From the NCBI RefSeq assembly GCF_037300705.1, contig NZ_CP147776.1:1426001-1490000 (forward strand): a DNA stretch of 64,000 nt, in the 5' to 3' direction. Of the stretch, positions 46,817 to 55,156 are shown piece after piece. This DNA is from Massilia sp. W12. GTDB lineage: Bacteria; Pseudomonadota; Gammaproteobacteria; Burkholderiales; Burkholderiaceae_D. Each line of letters starts with the position of its first letter. Position 1 is the stretch's first letter. Position numbers and translations under genes: made by a program. Under the pieces are notes generated by a model. That model was not told where the DNA came from. It saw only the letters and a list, made by a program, of their open reading frames with translations, and searched no databases.

Positions 46817-48901
46817 ATGGTGACTCAGGTCATAAAGATCATGAAAATGGAAAATAAAAGAAGAGGGCGAAATGCTGGAATTATTACATTCGGCTGTAGT
46901 CGTAAAAGCGAAGATTTTTCACCTTTAATAATATGTAAATATAAAAAAATTCGAGTGGTTAGGAAAGGTAGGGTAGGTAAAAATACCGGAAAGGTTGTTG
47001 GTTCTGATGTCGTTTACGAGCAAAAAAAAGTTGATTCTGCAAAGGCGATTCTCGACAAGTCCGCTGAAACTAATCGAAACTTATTAATCGCATTTTATGC
47101 ATTGCTTCCACTACTTATTGTTTTTTGTTTAAGTGTGACTGATGAAATGCTGCTAAATGGCAGTGCAACGATTCGGGTGCCTCTATTAAGTGTGGATTTG
47201 CCAATATTAGCTTTTGCGCTAATTGCCCCACTGTTGCTTACGGCAATTCACTTTGATCTCTTGCATAATTTGAACGAACACAGTCGTAAATTGGCAAATT
47301 GGGTCAATCTGTGGCTGGCTCTTAATAAAGAGAGGGATTCTGATTGGAGGGGTAAAGTAAGAGAAAAATTAAGAGATAGCATTGGATGGAGATTTGGAAA
47401 ATTTATTTTGAAAAAAAGGAAAAATGCAATAAGTGAAAAAAGTGCAAAAAATAAAAACCAAGAAAAAAAAGAAATTTCTCGAAATTGCTACCCTTTTATT
47501 TACGATTATGCATGGATTTATGAGAAAAAAATGGGGCATAAAAACTCAAGTGTGCATTTATTGCCACTGCTTTGTTGGATGTTATATTGTTGGATACCAT
47601 TTTCTGCATTATTGATTTTTATGATTAAATTTTCAGCTCTTCAAGATTACATTTATACTGGATGGCATGTTTTGCTATTGATTCTAGATTTTGTTTGGAT
47701 TCGTAAATTTTGGCCTCCATTTGTTAATCAACAATATATTTCAAAATTTATTCTAAATACAATTTCTCTAACTCCAAGTTTATGGTTTTTTTCTCTTTAT
47801 TGCAGTATCTTGTATTGTACAGATGAGAAAAGGTTGAATTCAGCTGGGGACTCTTTTGCAAAAAAATATGTTGAGTATGCATTGGAGGTTGAGTCTAATA
47901 ATAAGCAAAATTTTTCATTTTCTATTGTTCCTCGAATTTCTATACCAGGATATCAATTGTTTTCGAAGCAGGAGGTTCTGCAAATGAAGCATGGAAGTAA
48001 TGAAAAAAAATTAGATGGGCGAGATTTTAAGTTCGTTTATGCTAAACAAGGAAAAGATTTTAGTGGTCGACGTTTTGCATTTGCGGACTTTTCTGGAGGG
48101 GATTTTCAAAGCTCCTCATTGGAGATGTCTGTATTATGTTTTGCAAAGCTTAATGGTATAAATCTTGAAAATTCGCAACTTTCGAATATAAACATGTATG
48201 GGGCAACTTTGAATGAGGCGAAATTTCAAAGGGCAAATCTGGAAAATTCAAATTTTCAACGAGCAAGTTTAATAAGAGCAGATTTTCAAGGGGCAAATTT
48301 AAAAAAAGCTCAGTTGCAGCATGCAACATTGGAGAATTCTTTGTTATATGGTGCTTATCTATATGAGGCTCAAATGCAATACTCCATTGCAACAGGAGCA
48401 CATTTTGAGGGAGCGATCCTGGACTATGTTCAGCTTCAGGATTCAAGCTTGGATTTGGCATCTTTGCAAGGGGCAAGGTTGAATTTTGCGCAATTGAATA
48501 ATTCAGGGCTTGAGAAAACAAAATTTAGTGGTGCATACGTAGAAGGATCTGCCTTTGATGGTAGTAACTTGTCTCTGAGTGAAGGATTTGATGCTAGTTA
48601 TGGAAACTATAGTTTTGATGCGATATGCAATCCTATAAATAATGAAGGTAATTTAACAGATAGATTTGGTAGGAAAAGATCTAATCTTAAGGGCTGCCTT
48701 CCTGCTTCATCCCAGATGCTTCCAATACAAAGTAAAGGAAATTTCATGTACTATTGGATGGAAAAAGTATGTGAGAATGAGTATACTTTTAAAAGCATGT
48801 TATTACATCATCCTCATATCATCACAGATCAGGATTTGGATGAATGGATTAAAAAACATAATAAATGTAGCGCATATATTAAATATATTGATAGAGGGTG
48901 A
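46817..48901 (+). CDS. membrane-anchored pentapeptide-repeat protein
   Basis: A 694-residue protein in clearly AT-rich DNA, unlike its neighbours, which suggests transfer. A basic N-terminus is followed by hydrophobic segments near 90-112, 120-145, 250-272, 278-297 and 315-335, with a Lys-rich loop between (about 185-225). Residues about 405-600 are pentapeptide repeats of the A(N/D)(L/F)xx type, such as AKFQRANLENSNFQRASL and ADFQGANLKKAQL, which fold as a right-handed quadrilateral helix. A 90-residue C-terminal part has no match. No enzymatic motif seen. Similar membrane plus pentapeptide proteins are poorly studied; a role as envelope sensor, toxin or phage-exclusion protein is only a guess. 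An IS66 element sits 10 bases past the target site after its stop. Confidence 0.8.
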   Translation: MVTQVIKIMKMENKRRGRNAGIITFGCSRKSEDFSPLIICKYKKIRVVRKGRVGKNTGKVVGSDVVYEQKKVDSAKAILDKSAETNRNLLIAFYALLPLLIVFCLSVTDEMLLNGSATIRVPLLSVDLPILAFALIAPLLLTAIHFDLLHNLNEHSRKLANWVNLWLALNKERDSDWRGKVREKLRDSIGWRFGKFILKKRKNAISEKSAKNKNQEKKEISRNCYPFIYDYAWIYEKKMGHKNSSVHLLPLLCWMLYCWIPFSALLIFMIKFSALQDYIYTGWHVLLLILDFVWIRKFWPPFVNQQYISKFILNTISLTPSLWFFSLYCSILYCTDEKRLNSAGDSFAKKYVEYALEVESNNKQNFSFSIVPRISIPGYQLFSKQEVLQMKHGSNEKKLDGRDFKFVYAKQGKDFSGRRFAFADFSGGDFQSSSLEMSVLCFAKLNGINLENSQLSNINMYGATLNEAKFQRANLENSNFQRASLIRADFQGANLKKAQLQHATLENSLLYGAYLYEAQMQYSIATGAHFEGAILDYVQLQDSSLDLASLQGARLNFAQLNNSGLEKTKFSGAYVEGSAFDGSNLSLSEGFDASYGNYSFDAICNPINNEGNLTDRFGRKRSNLKGCLPASSQMLPIQSKGNFMYYWMEKVCENEYTFKSMLLHHPHIITDQDLDEWIKKHNKCSAYIKYIDRG

Positions 48902-48910
48902 TTTTTGGGA

Positions 48911-48918
48911 ATTAGAAT
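48911..48918. repeat. target-site duplication, left copy
   Basis: ATTAGAAT, identical to bases 51449-51456 at the other side of the IS66 element. Confidence 0.93.
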
Positions 48919-48994
48919 GTAAGCGCCCAACAGCCCCATCTCCCCAGCCCATAAAAACCAGCGCATGCTATGCCCATCAAAAAGGAGGCATAGG

Positions 48995-49315
48995 ATGCAC
49001 AGCAAATCACGCAAACAACGCAGGGAAGAATGGCTCGCGCACGTAAGGGCATGGCGCTTGAGCGGGCAAACGCAAACCGCATATTCCCGTCAGCATGAAA
49101 TCAATCTGCCGGTCCTGCAATATTGGATCAAACGCAGCCGCACGACAGCAGAGCACAGCGCGCCGCTAACGCTGGTCGCCACGCAAGCGCCAGCCGACGT
49201 CATGCCGGCTTCCCCCGCTGGCCATCTCACCCTCGAAAGCGGAGTGCAGCGCCTGCATATTCCGCTGCATGTCACGCCGCAATGGCTGGCCGCATTACTG
49301 CGGGAGTTGGCATGA
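48995..49315 (+). CDS. tnpA: IS66-family accessory protein TnpA
   Basis: A 106-residue basic protein with a helix-turn-helix-like start (QRREEWLAHVRAWRLSGQTQTAYSRQHEI), the usual first gene of IS66 elements, thought to bind the ends or regulate transposition. ATG 48995 has GGAGG ten bases upstream. Its stop overlaps the next ATG (ATGA). Confidence 0.9.
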   Translation: MHSKSRKQRREEWLAHVRAWRLSGQTQTAYSRQHEINLPVLQYWIKRSRTTAEHSAPLTLVATQAPADVMPASPAGHLTLESGVQRLHIPLHVTPQWLAALLRELA

Positions 49316-49656
49316 GTTGGCCGCAGCCTGGGCAAATTTGGCTGGTGCAAGAGGCGATTGATATGCGCGCCGGCATCGACAGTCTGGCCGCCCGTATTCA
49401 ACACACCTTGGGACGCACGCCCAGCGACGGCGCGGCGTATGTGTTTCGCAATCGGCGCGCAAACCGTCTCAAGGCGCTGGTGTTTGACGCCAGCGGCATT
49501 TGGCTGTGTCAACGCCGTTTGCATCAAGGCGGCTTCACCTGGCCCGAAGCTGACGCACAACTTTTTATACTCAATCCTGCGCAATGGGAATGGCTTTGCA
49601 AAGGCGTCGATTGGCGCCGTTTGAGCGCGGATCGCATCCCGGATTGGCTGTATTAA
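49312..49656 (+). CDS. tnpB: IS66-family accessory protein TnpB
   Basis: A 114-residue protein with the strongly conserved IS66 Orf2 motifs: IWLVQEAIDMRAGIDSLAA, AAYVFRNRRANRLKALVFD and GIWLCQRRLHQGGFTWP. It is needed for transposition of IS66 elements, mechanism unknown. It is not related to the IS200/IS605 TnpB nucleases. Coupled to tnpA by ATGA. Confidence 0.95.
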   Translation: MSWPQPGQIWLVQEAIDMRAGIDSLAARIQHTLGRTPSDGAAYVFRNRRANRLKALVFDASGIWLCQRRLHQGGFTWPEADAQLFILNPAQWEWLCKGVDWRRLSADRIPDWLY

Positions 49657-49774
49657 AGCGCATTTTTGCAGCCATCGCATGGGCGCTTTCTCAAGCAGGA
49701 AAACACATGAAAAAAACCGCAAAAATCATGCCGTTTGCACAGAGCAATACACCGGCAAATGCTACACTTAGCGC

Positions 49775-51418
49775 ATGGATTTCACTGCGCAAAAACACCG
49801 CTTGCAACACGCCGAAGGCATCCCGTCCCCGCTGCGGGAAGAGCTGCTGGCGCTGCTTGAGCAAGCCGCGCACGTCGAGCAAAATGCGTCCGCATTCGCG
49901 CAACGCGCCGCGCACGCCGAGCAAAAAGTCACATTGCTCGCACAGCAAGCCGCGCACGCAGAACGGCACGCTGCGCAACTGCAACAGCACAACGAAAGAC
50001 TCCAGCAAGAAGTCGCGTATTTGCGCCGCATGCGTTACGGCGTCAAGAGCGAGCGGGTGGTGGATAGCCATCAGCGCAGCTTGTTCGAGGAAGACATTGA
50101 AGCCGACCTTGAAGCTGCGCAAGTCGAGTTGGATAAACTCGCGGCTGCGTCCCGGCAAGCCAAGCCGGCCAAGCAAAGGCGTCCCGGACGCCTGCCGTTG
50201 GCGGCGCACTTGCCGCGCGAAGACGTGTTGCACGAGCCGGCCAGTTACGACTGCCCGGAATGCGGCAAAGCGATGCGCAAAATTGGTGAAGATGTCACCG
50301 AAAAATTATCGGTGCAGCCCGCTGTGTTCAGCGTCAAGCGCCACCGCTATCCGAAATACGCCTGTCACGCTTGCCAAGCCATTCATCAAGCGCCAAGTGC
50401 GCCCTCGATTATTGACGGTGGCGGCGTCGAACACGATGTGCTGGCCTGGCTGGCGGTGGCGAAATACATCGATCATCTGCCGCTGTATCGCCTGGAACAG
50501 ATCGGCGCACGCCATGAGGTTGCCTTGTCGCGCACCAAGCTGGCGCAGTGGGTGGGGCGTTTGGGCGTGGCGCTGGCGCCGCTGGCTGATCGCTTGGCCG
50601 AATTGCTGCGCCAGCGGCAATGCTTGCATGCCGATGAAACGCCGGTGGCGCAATTGGCGCCGAAGACGGGTAAAACCGAGCGCGGTTATCAATGGGTGTA
50701 TCGCAGCAATGATCTGGAGCCGGGGCCGCGCATTGTGGTGTACGACTATCAGCCTTCGCGGAAGGGACAGCATGCGCGCAACATGCTGGATGGTTGGCGT
50801 GGCTATCTGATGGTGGATGCGTACTCCGGCTATGATGCCTTGTTTACTGGCGGCGTGGTGGAGCTGGGCTGCATGGCGCATGCGCGACGAAAATTCTTTG
50901 ATTTGCATGCGACGCAGCCAACGCCGATCACGACCGAAGCCTTATTCCGCTTTGGCCAGCTGTACGAAATTGAGCGCGAAGCCAAGGAGATGAGCATCGA
51001 AGACCGCGCGGCCTTGCGACGACGAAAGAGCATACCATTGTTGACGGAGTTCGAGGCGTGGCTCACAGAAATCGGGGCCAGGGCGTCACCGTCCTCCGGC
51101 TTGCAAAAAGCGGTCATGTACACCATCAGCCGTTGGGCTTCGCGGGTGCGTTATGCGCACAGCGGCGATTTGCCGATTGACAATAATCCGGCAGAAAACG
51201 CCTTGCGCCCGATCGCTATCGGACGTAAGAATTGGCTGTTTTACGGCACCGAGCGCGCCGGCCACCGCGCATCAAGCATTATGTCTTTACTGACAACTGC
51301 CAAACTCAATGGCCTGGAACCGTATGCCTGGCTACTGGATACCCTCAATAAATTACCCACTTGGCCTACCAGCAGACTGGATGAGTTATTGCCGCTCGCG
51401 CCACTGCCTCAAGTTTGA
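49775..51418 (+). CDS. tnpC: IS66-family transposase TnpC (DDE)
   Basis: A 547-residue transposase. A coiled-coil N-terminus (about 10-95) with the LRRMRYGVKSERV motif is followed by a zinc-ribbon part (YDCPECGKAMRKIGEDVTE, and CHACQ). The DDE core has Asp in HADETPV and VDAYSGYDA, and the C-terminal part (DNNPAENALRPIAIGRKNWLF) carries the Glu. Full length, no frameshift. Confidence 0.95.
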   Translation: MDFTAQKHRLQHAEGIPSPLREELLALLEQAAHVEQNASAFAQRAAHAEQKVTLLAQQAAHAERHAAQLQQHNERLQQEVAYLRRMRYGVKSERVVDSHQRSLFEEDIEADLEAAQVELDKLAAASRQAKPAKQRRPGRLPLAAHLPREDVLHEPASYDCPECGKAMRKIGEDVTEKLSVQPAVFSVKRHRYPKYACHACQAIHQAPSAPSIIDGGGVEHDVLAWLAVAKYIDHLPLYRLEQIGARHEVALSRTKLAQWVGRLGVALAPLADRLAELLRQRQCLHADETPVAQLAPKTGKTERGYQWVYRSNDLEPGPRIVVYDYQPSRKGQHARNMLDGWRGYLMVDAYSGYDALFTGGVVELGCMAHARRKFFDLHATQPTPITTEALFRFGQLYEIEREAKEMSIEDRAALRRRKSIPLLTEFEAWLTEIGARASPSSGLQKAVMYTISRWASRVRYAHSGDLPIDNNPAENALRPIAIGRKNWLFYGTERAGHRASSIMSLLTTAKLNGLEPYAWLLDTLNKLPTWPTSRLDELLPLAPLPQV

Positions 51419-51448
51419 AGGGGGGGCGTGGGCGCGTTGGGCGGTTAC

Positions 51449-51456
51449 ATTAGAAT
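51449..51456. repeat. target-site duplication, right copy
   Basis: ATTAGAAT, second copy of the 8-bp target site of the IS66 element. Confidence 0.93.
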
Positions 51457-51556
51457 GCTATCGGATGCTTTCCGATAATCAATCCGAAAGTGGATATTGG
51501 AGCAAACAGTTGTAGTAATACATGCATATCAGCAATTTTCCTTGCTTGCGGGAGTA

Positions 51557-54500
51557 TCAGTCTTCAGCCTGCAAAGGCAGCCACACCACAAACCGGCTGC
51601 CTGCGCCCGGGGTGCTGTGGACTTCAATCTTGCCGCCGTGTTGCTCGACAATGCGGCGCGTGACGCCCAAGCCTAAGCCGCAGCCCTGGCCCTCGCTTTG
51701 GGTGCTGTAAAACGGTTGGAAGATCTGCTCCATTTGTTCCGGTGTGATGCCGCAGCCATTATCCTGCACCCAGACTTGCAAGCCTTGATCGACTTGACGC
51801 AGGCCGATTTCCAGTTCGCCCCGGTAGGCCATGGCTTGCAAGGCGTTGTGGATCAGGTTGGCCCAGACTTGATTGAGCTGGTCCGGCTGACACAGCAGGG
51901 GCGGGCAAGGCTCGTAATGCCGCTTCAGACGCACGCCCTTGTCTTCATCCAGAAAGTGGCGGTACAGCGTGAGCACATTTTCCAGACTTTGCTGCAAGTC
52001 GCATACGCTCATCGCGCTGTCGCCTTCTTCGTGGGCGAAGGAACGCAGCGCGTACACAATTTTGCCCACCCGCGCCACCGCCTGAGCGATATTCCCGGCG
52101 TGCTGCAGGATTTGCGCAGTGTCGCGCGCGGCTTGCAGCAGGCACGGCGCGTCTTGCCGGCGCAGCAGCGGCAGCAATTCGTGCAGCGGCTGTTGGCAGT
52201 CCAGATCATGCAGCAATTCGGCAATCCGGCGCGCTTGTGCAATTCCCAGCTGCTCCAATAACTGGGCCGATTGGCGCAGTAATTCGCGCCGCGTGCGGCT
52301 GTTGTGCGCGCTCAGGCTGGCCGGGTCTTGCAGGCTTTGCAGGGCGTGTTGACAAAGTTGCAGCACGCTGGCGCGCATATCCGGCTCCAGGCTTTGCAGC
52401 AGCGCGGGGAAGTCGCGCAGGATGGCCGGCAATTGGCTGGCGATTTGATGCGCGCTGGAGTTGATCGCGCCCACCGGGGTGTTGACTTCATGCGCCACGC
52501 TGGCCACCAATTGCCCCAGCGCCGCCATTTTTTCCGCATGAATCAATTGCATCTGATTTTCTTGCAGCTCGTGCAGGCTGTGATTGAGGGCGGCGTTGGC
52601 GTCAAACAGGGCATGGTTTTTTTGCGCCAGTTCTTCGGTGCGCTCACGCACCGCTTGTTGCAGCTGGCTTTGCTGACGGCGCAGGGCCACGGTGCGCCAT
52701 TGCACCAGGGCGGCCACGCCTTCCACCAGGCATAGCGCGAGCAGGGTGTAAAACCAGGCGCTTTGATGCCAGCGCGGGTGGATTTGCAATTCCAGGCGGC
52801 GCACCTTGCCCCATTCACCCTGCGCTTGCGCGCTGCGCAATTCGAGCGTGTATTCTCCCGGGGCCAGATTGGTCCAGCGCAAGTCTTGCGTGGCCGGGCT
52901 TTCCTGCCAGGGGGCCGGGGCGCTCCAGGGCCAGCGCCAGCCTTGCAGGCGCCAGCCGATTTTGCCGCTTTGCGGCGCGCCATAGTCGGGGGCCGCCATT
53001 TCCAGCCGCAGACTGTCGGCGGATGGGCCGAGTTCGAGCCGCTGCTGTTCATGCCAGCGCCCCGCCGGCAGGGGTTGCGCGCCGGCATGCAGGCCGGAAA
53101 TGATGCTGGCCGGACGCAGTTTCTTGCTCTGTATGCCGCCGGCGGGAATCAGGCTGACCCCGCCCACGCCGCCAAACAGCAGGTCGCCATTGCCCAGCAG
53201 CGCGCCGCTGTTCCAATAAATCCCGATCACATCGCCGTCCGCGCTGCCATAGCTTTGCACTTGCAGGCTGCGCGGATCAATCGAGGCGATTCCGCTATTG
53301 GTGGAAACCCAGATTTTACCGGTGGCGTCGGCCAGAATTTTTTCCGCCTGGTCGTCCGGCAAACCTTGCCGGCTGCCGATATGGCTGAGCGTGTGCGGCC
53401 CCTCTTCCTGCAAGATGTCATGCAGCAGATCAATCCCGCCGCCCAGCAGACCAACCCATAAACGCTGTTGCGCGTCGGCATACAGGGTGGCGATGAAGGG
53501 GCCGCTCAAGCGCAGCGCGGTTGGATTTTGGTCAGGGACGGCTTTGCCGCTGGCCGGCAGCGCTGCGCCGCTGTGGGCGATGCGGCGCAATTCCTGGCTG
53601 GCGGGACGCCAGCGGTACAGATTGCCGCTGATGGCGCCCAGCCATAATTGGCCACGGCTGTCTTGCGCCATCGAGACAATCGCTTCGCGTTGCAGCGCCT
53701 CTGTGCCGGCTGGACGTTGCAGCTGGCCGCTGGCGTCGCTGTGCCACAGGCCGTCGCCGGCGCCGATCCAAACCTGGGCCGCATCCAGCAGCATGGCGCG
53801 CACCGACAGCGGCTGACTGCGGCCGGCGATGGACAAGGCTTGCGGCGGCGCGCCTTTGCGTTGCCGGTATAAACCCTGATCCGTGCCTATCCACAATACC
53901 CCGCCATGCGTGTCAGCCTGGTGCGCCAGAGCGTAGATGCGCGCCGCCGGCAAGCCGTTTTGCGGCGCCTTGCTGTGTTCAATCCGGCTGCCGCCATGTT
54001 CCCAGCTGATGTTGGCGAGTGCGCCGTCATCCATGCCCAGCCACAGTTCGTGGCGGCTGTGTGCAATCGCGCTGACTGTGCTGCGCGCGCGCGGCACGGC
54101 GGCCCCGCGCAGGGTTTGGATGCCGTCATTGCCGCCCAGTCTGCGCTGCAAGCCGGCCCAGGTCGCCAGCCACACCAGCCCATGCCGGTCGCGCAGAATG
54201 TCGCTGACCATATCGTCGGCCAGTCCGGCGGGGCGGCCTTGCACATGGCGCACTTCGCGCACCTGCAGACTGTGGGCGTCGATCTGCAAGATGCCCTGGC
54301 CGCTGCTGCCGACCCAGATTTCGCCCGGACTGGTTTCGGCGATGCTCAAAATCGCTGTATCGCGCCAGCTCTCGGGCAGGCGCACTTCGCGCGCTTCGCC
54401 GCGCGTTTCAATCAAATACAGTTTGCCGCTGCGGCTGCCGGCCCAGATCCGCCCCAGCTTGTCTTGCGCCAGCGCCAACAGCACGCCGGCATGGCTGGGC

Positions 54501-55156
54501 AGGGAAATCGCTTGCAGGCGCGGTTCACGCAGATGCACATAAAACAGACCTTGCGCGCCGCCCAGCCATAAACGGCCATCCGCGCCGCGCAATAATGTGC
54601 GCGCGCCGACGCTGTTCAAGGCGCGTTCCAGTTCAAGCGGGGGCGCTTGGCGCTGGCCGTTTGCGTCTAAGTGGTCAAGGCCGGCGCGGGTGGCGATCCA
54701 CATGCCGCCGCTGTTATCCGGGGCCATGGAAAAGACGCCGGGGTGGCGCAAACCCTGTGCGCCGATGCTGCTGCGGATAAAGCGCCCCTGCGCCGCTTCA
54801 AAACGGGAAACCCCGGCCCCAATCGAGCCGATCCAAATCCGTCCCAGACTGTCAGCGCGCACGCTGGTGATGAAGTTTTCCTGCAAGCTGTAGGGATCTT
54901 CCGCATCATGTTTGAAGGCGCGCATGCGCAAGCCGTCAAAGCGCGCCAGCCCGGCCCCGGAGCCGATCCAGATCATGCCCTCGCCATCTTGCGCCAGCGA
55001 ATTGGCGAATTCGCTGACCAGCCCTTGTTCCCGGCCATAGTGGGCAAACACCGGCTCGCTTAAATGCGCCAGGGCGGCGCGCGCGGCGCTTTGCGCATAC
55101 GCCGGCAGCTGGAGGCACAGCCATAACAGCAGACAGAGTTGGAGCGCGCGCCTCAT
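51557..55156 (-). CDS. periplasmic-propeller sensor histidine kinase (second of pair)
   Basis: A 1199-residue kinase. A signal peptide (MRRALQLCLLLWLCLQLPAYAQ) is followed by two-component-regulator propeller repeats (motifs like IWIGSGAGLARFD, IWIGSIGAGVSRF, MWIATRAGLDHLD) to about 680, then a Y_Y_Y domain (about 740-835, ending ELRSAQAQGEWGKVRRLEL), one transmembrane helix and a coiled coil. The HisKA box is SVAHEVNTPVGAI. The ATPase domain has N-box WANLIHNALQAM, G1 VQDNGCGI and G2 GQGCGLGLGVTRRI. There is no receiver or DNA-binding domain. The ATG overlaps the stop of the first kinase (ATGA). Confidence 0.93.
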   Translation of the reverse strand: MRRALQLCLLLWLCLQLPAYAQSAARAALAHLSEPVFAHYGREQGLVSEFANSLAQDGEGMIWIGSGAGLARFDGLRMRAFKHDAEDPYSLQENFITSVRADSLGRIWIGSIGAGVSRFEAAQGRFIRSSIGAQGLRHPGVFSMAPDNSGGMWIATRAGLDHLDANGQRQAPPLELERALNSVGARTLLRGADGRLWLGGAQGLFYVHLREPRLQAISLPSHAGVLLALAQDKLGRIWAGSRSGKLYLIETRGEAREVRLPESWRDTAILSIAETSPGEIWVGSSGQGILQIDAHSLQVREVRHVQGRPAGLADDMVSDILRDRHGLVWLATWAGLQRRLGGNDGIQTLRGAAVPRARSTVSAIAHSRHELWLGMDDGALANISWEHGGSRIEHSKAPQNGLPAARIYALAHQADTHGGVLWIGTDQGLYRQRKGAPPQALSIAGRSQPLSVRAMLLDAAQVWIGAGDGLWHSDASGQLQRPAGTEALQREAIVSMAQDSRGQLWLGAISGNLYRWRPASQELRRIAHSGAALPASGKAVPDQNPTALRLSGPFIATLYADAQQRLWVGLLGGGIDLLHDILQEEGPHTLSHIGSRQGLPDDQAEKILADATGKIWVSTNSGIASIDPRSLQVQSYGSADGDVIGIYWNSGALLGNGDLLFGGVGGVSLIPAGGIQSKKLRPASIISGLHAGAQPLPAGRWHEQQRLELGPSADSLRLEMAAPDYGAPQSGKIGWRLQGWRWPWSAPAPWQESPATQDLRWTNLAPGEYTLELRSAQAQGEWGKVRRLELQIHPRWHQSAWFYTLLALCLVEGVAALVQWRTVALRRQQSQLQQAVRERTEELAQKNHALFDANAALNHSLHELQENQMQLIHAEKMAALGQLVASVAHEVNTPVGAINSSAHQIASQLPAILRDFPALLQSLEPDMRASVLQLCQHALQSLQDPASLSAHNSRTRRELLRQSAQLLEQLGIAQARRIAELLHDLDCQQPLHELLPLLRRQDAPCLLQAARDTAQILQHAGNIAQAVARVGKIVYALRSFAHEEGDSAMSVCDLQQSLENVLTLYRHFLDEDKGVRLKRHYEPCPPLLCQPDQLNQVWANLIHNALQAMAYRGELEIGLRQVDQGLQVWVQDNGCGITPEQMEQIFQPFYSTQSEGQGCGLGLGVTRRIVEQHGGKIEVHSTPGAGSRFVVWLPLQAED

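Larger units (their letters stand above)
48919..51448 (+). mobile_element. complete IS66-family insertion sequence with 8-bp target duplication
   Basis: This 2530-bp element carries the three IS66 genes in one direction. The terminal 13 bases, GTAAGCGCCCAAC at the left and the complement of GTAACCGCCCAAC at the right, are 12/13 identical inverted repeats. The exact 8-bp direct repeat ATTAGAAT flanks it at 48911-48918 and 51449-51456, the length expected for IS66. All reading frames are open, so it is recent and perhaps active. The intact target site shows what the locus was before: the DNA after the pentapeptide gene ran straight on to the sequence at 51457. Confidence 0.95.

Noticed and set aside
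49312-49656. TnpB as RNA-guided nuclease
   Set aside because: The IS66 TnpB shares only its name with the IS200/IS605 nuclease; it is 114 residues with no RuvC motifs.
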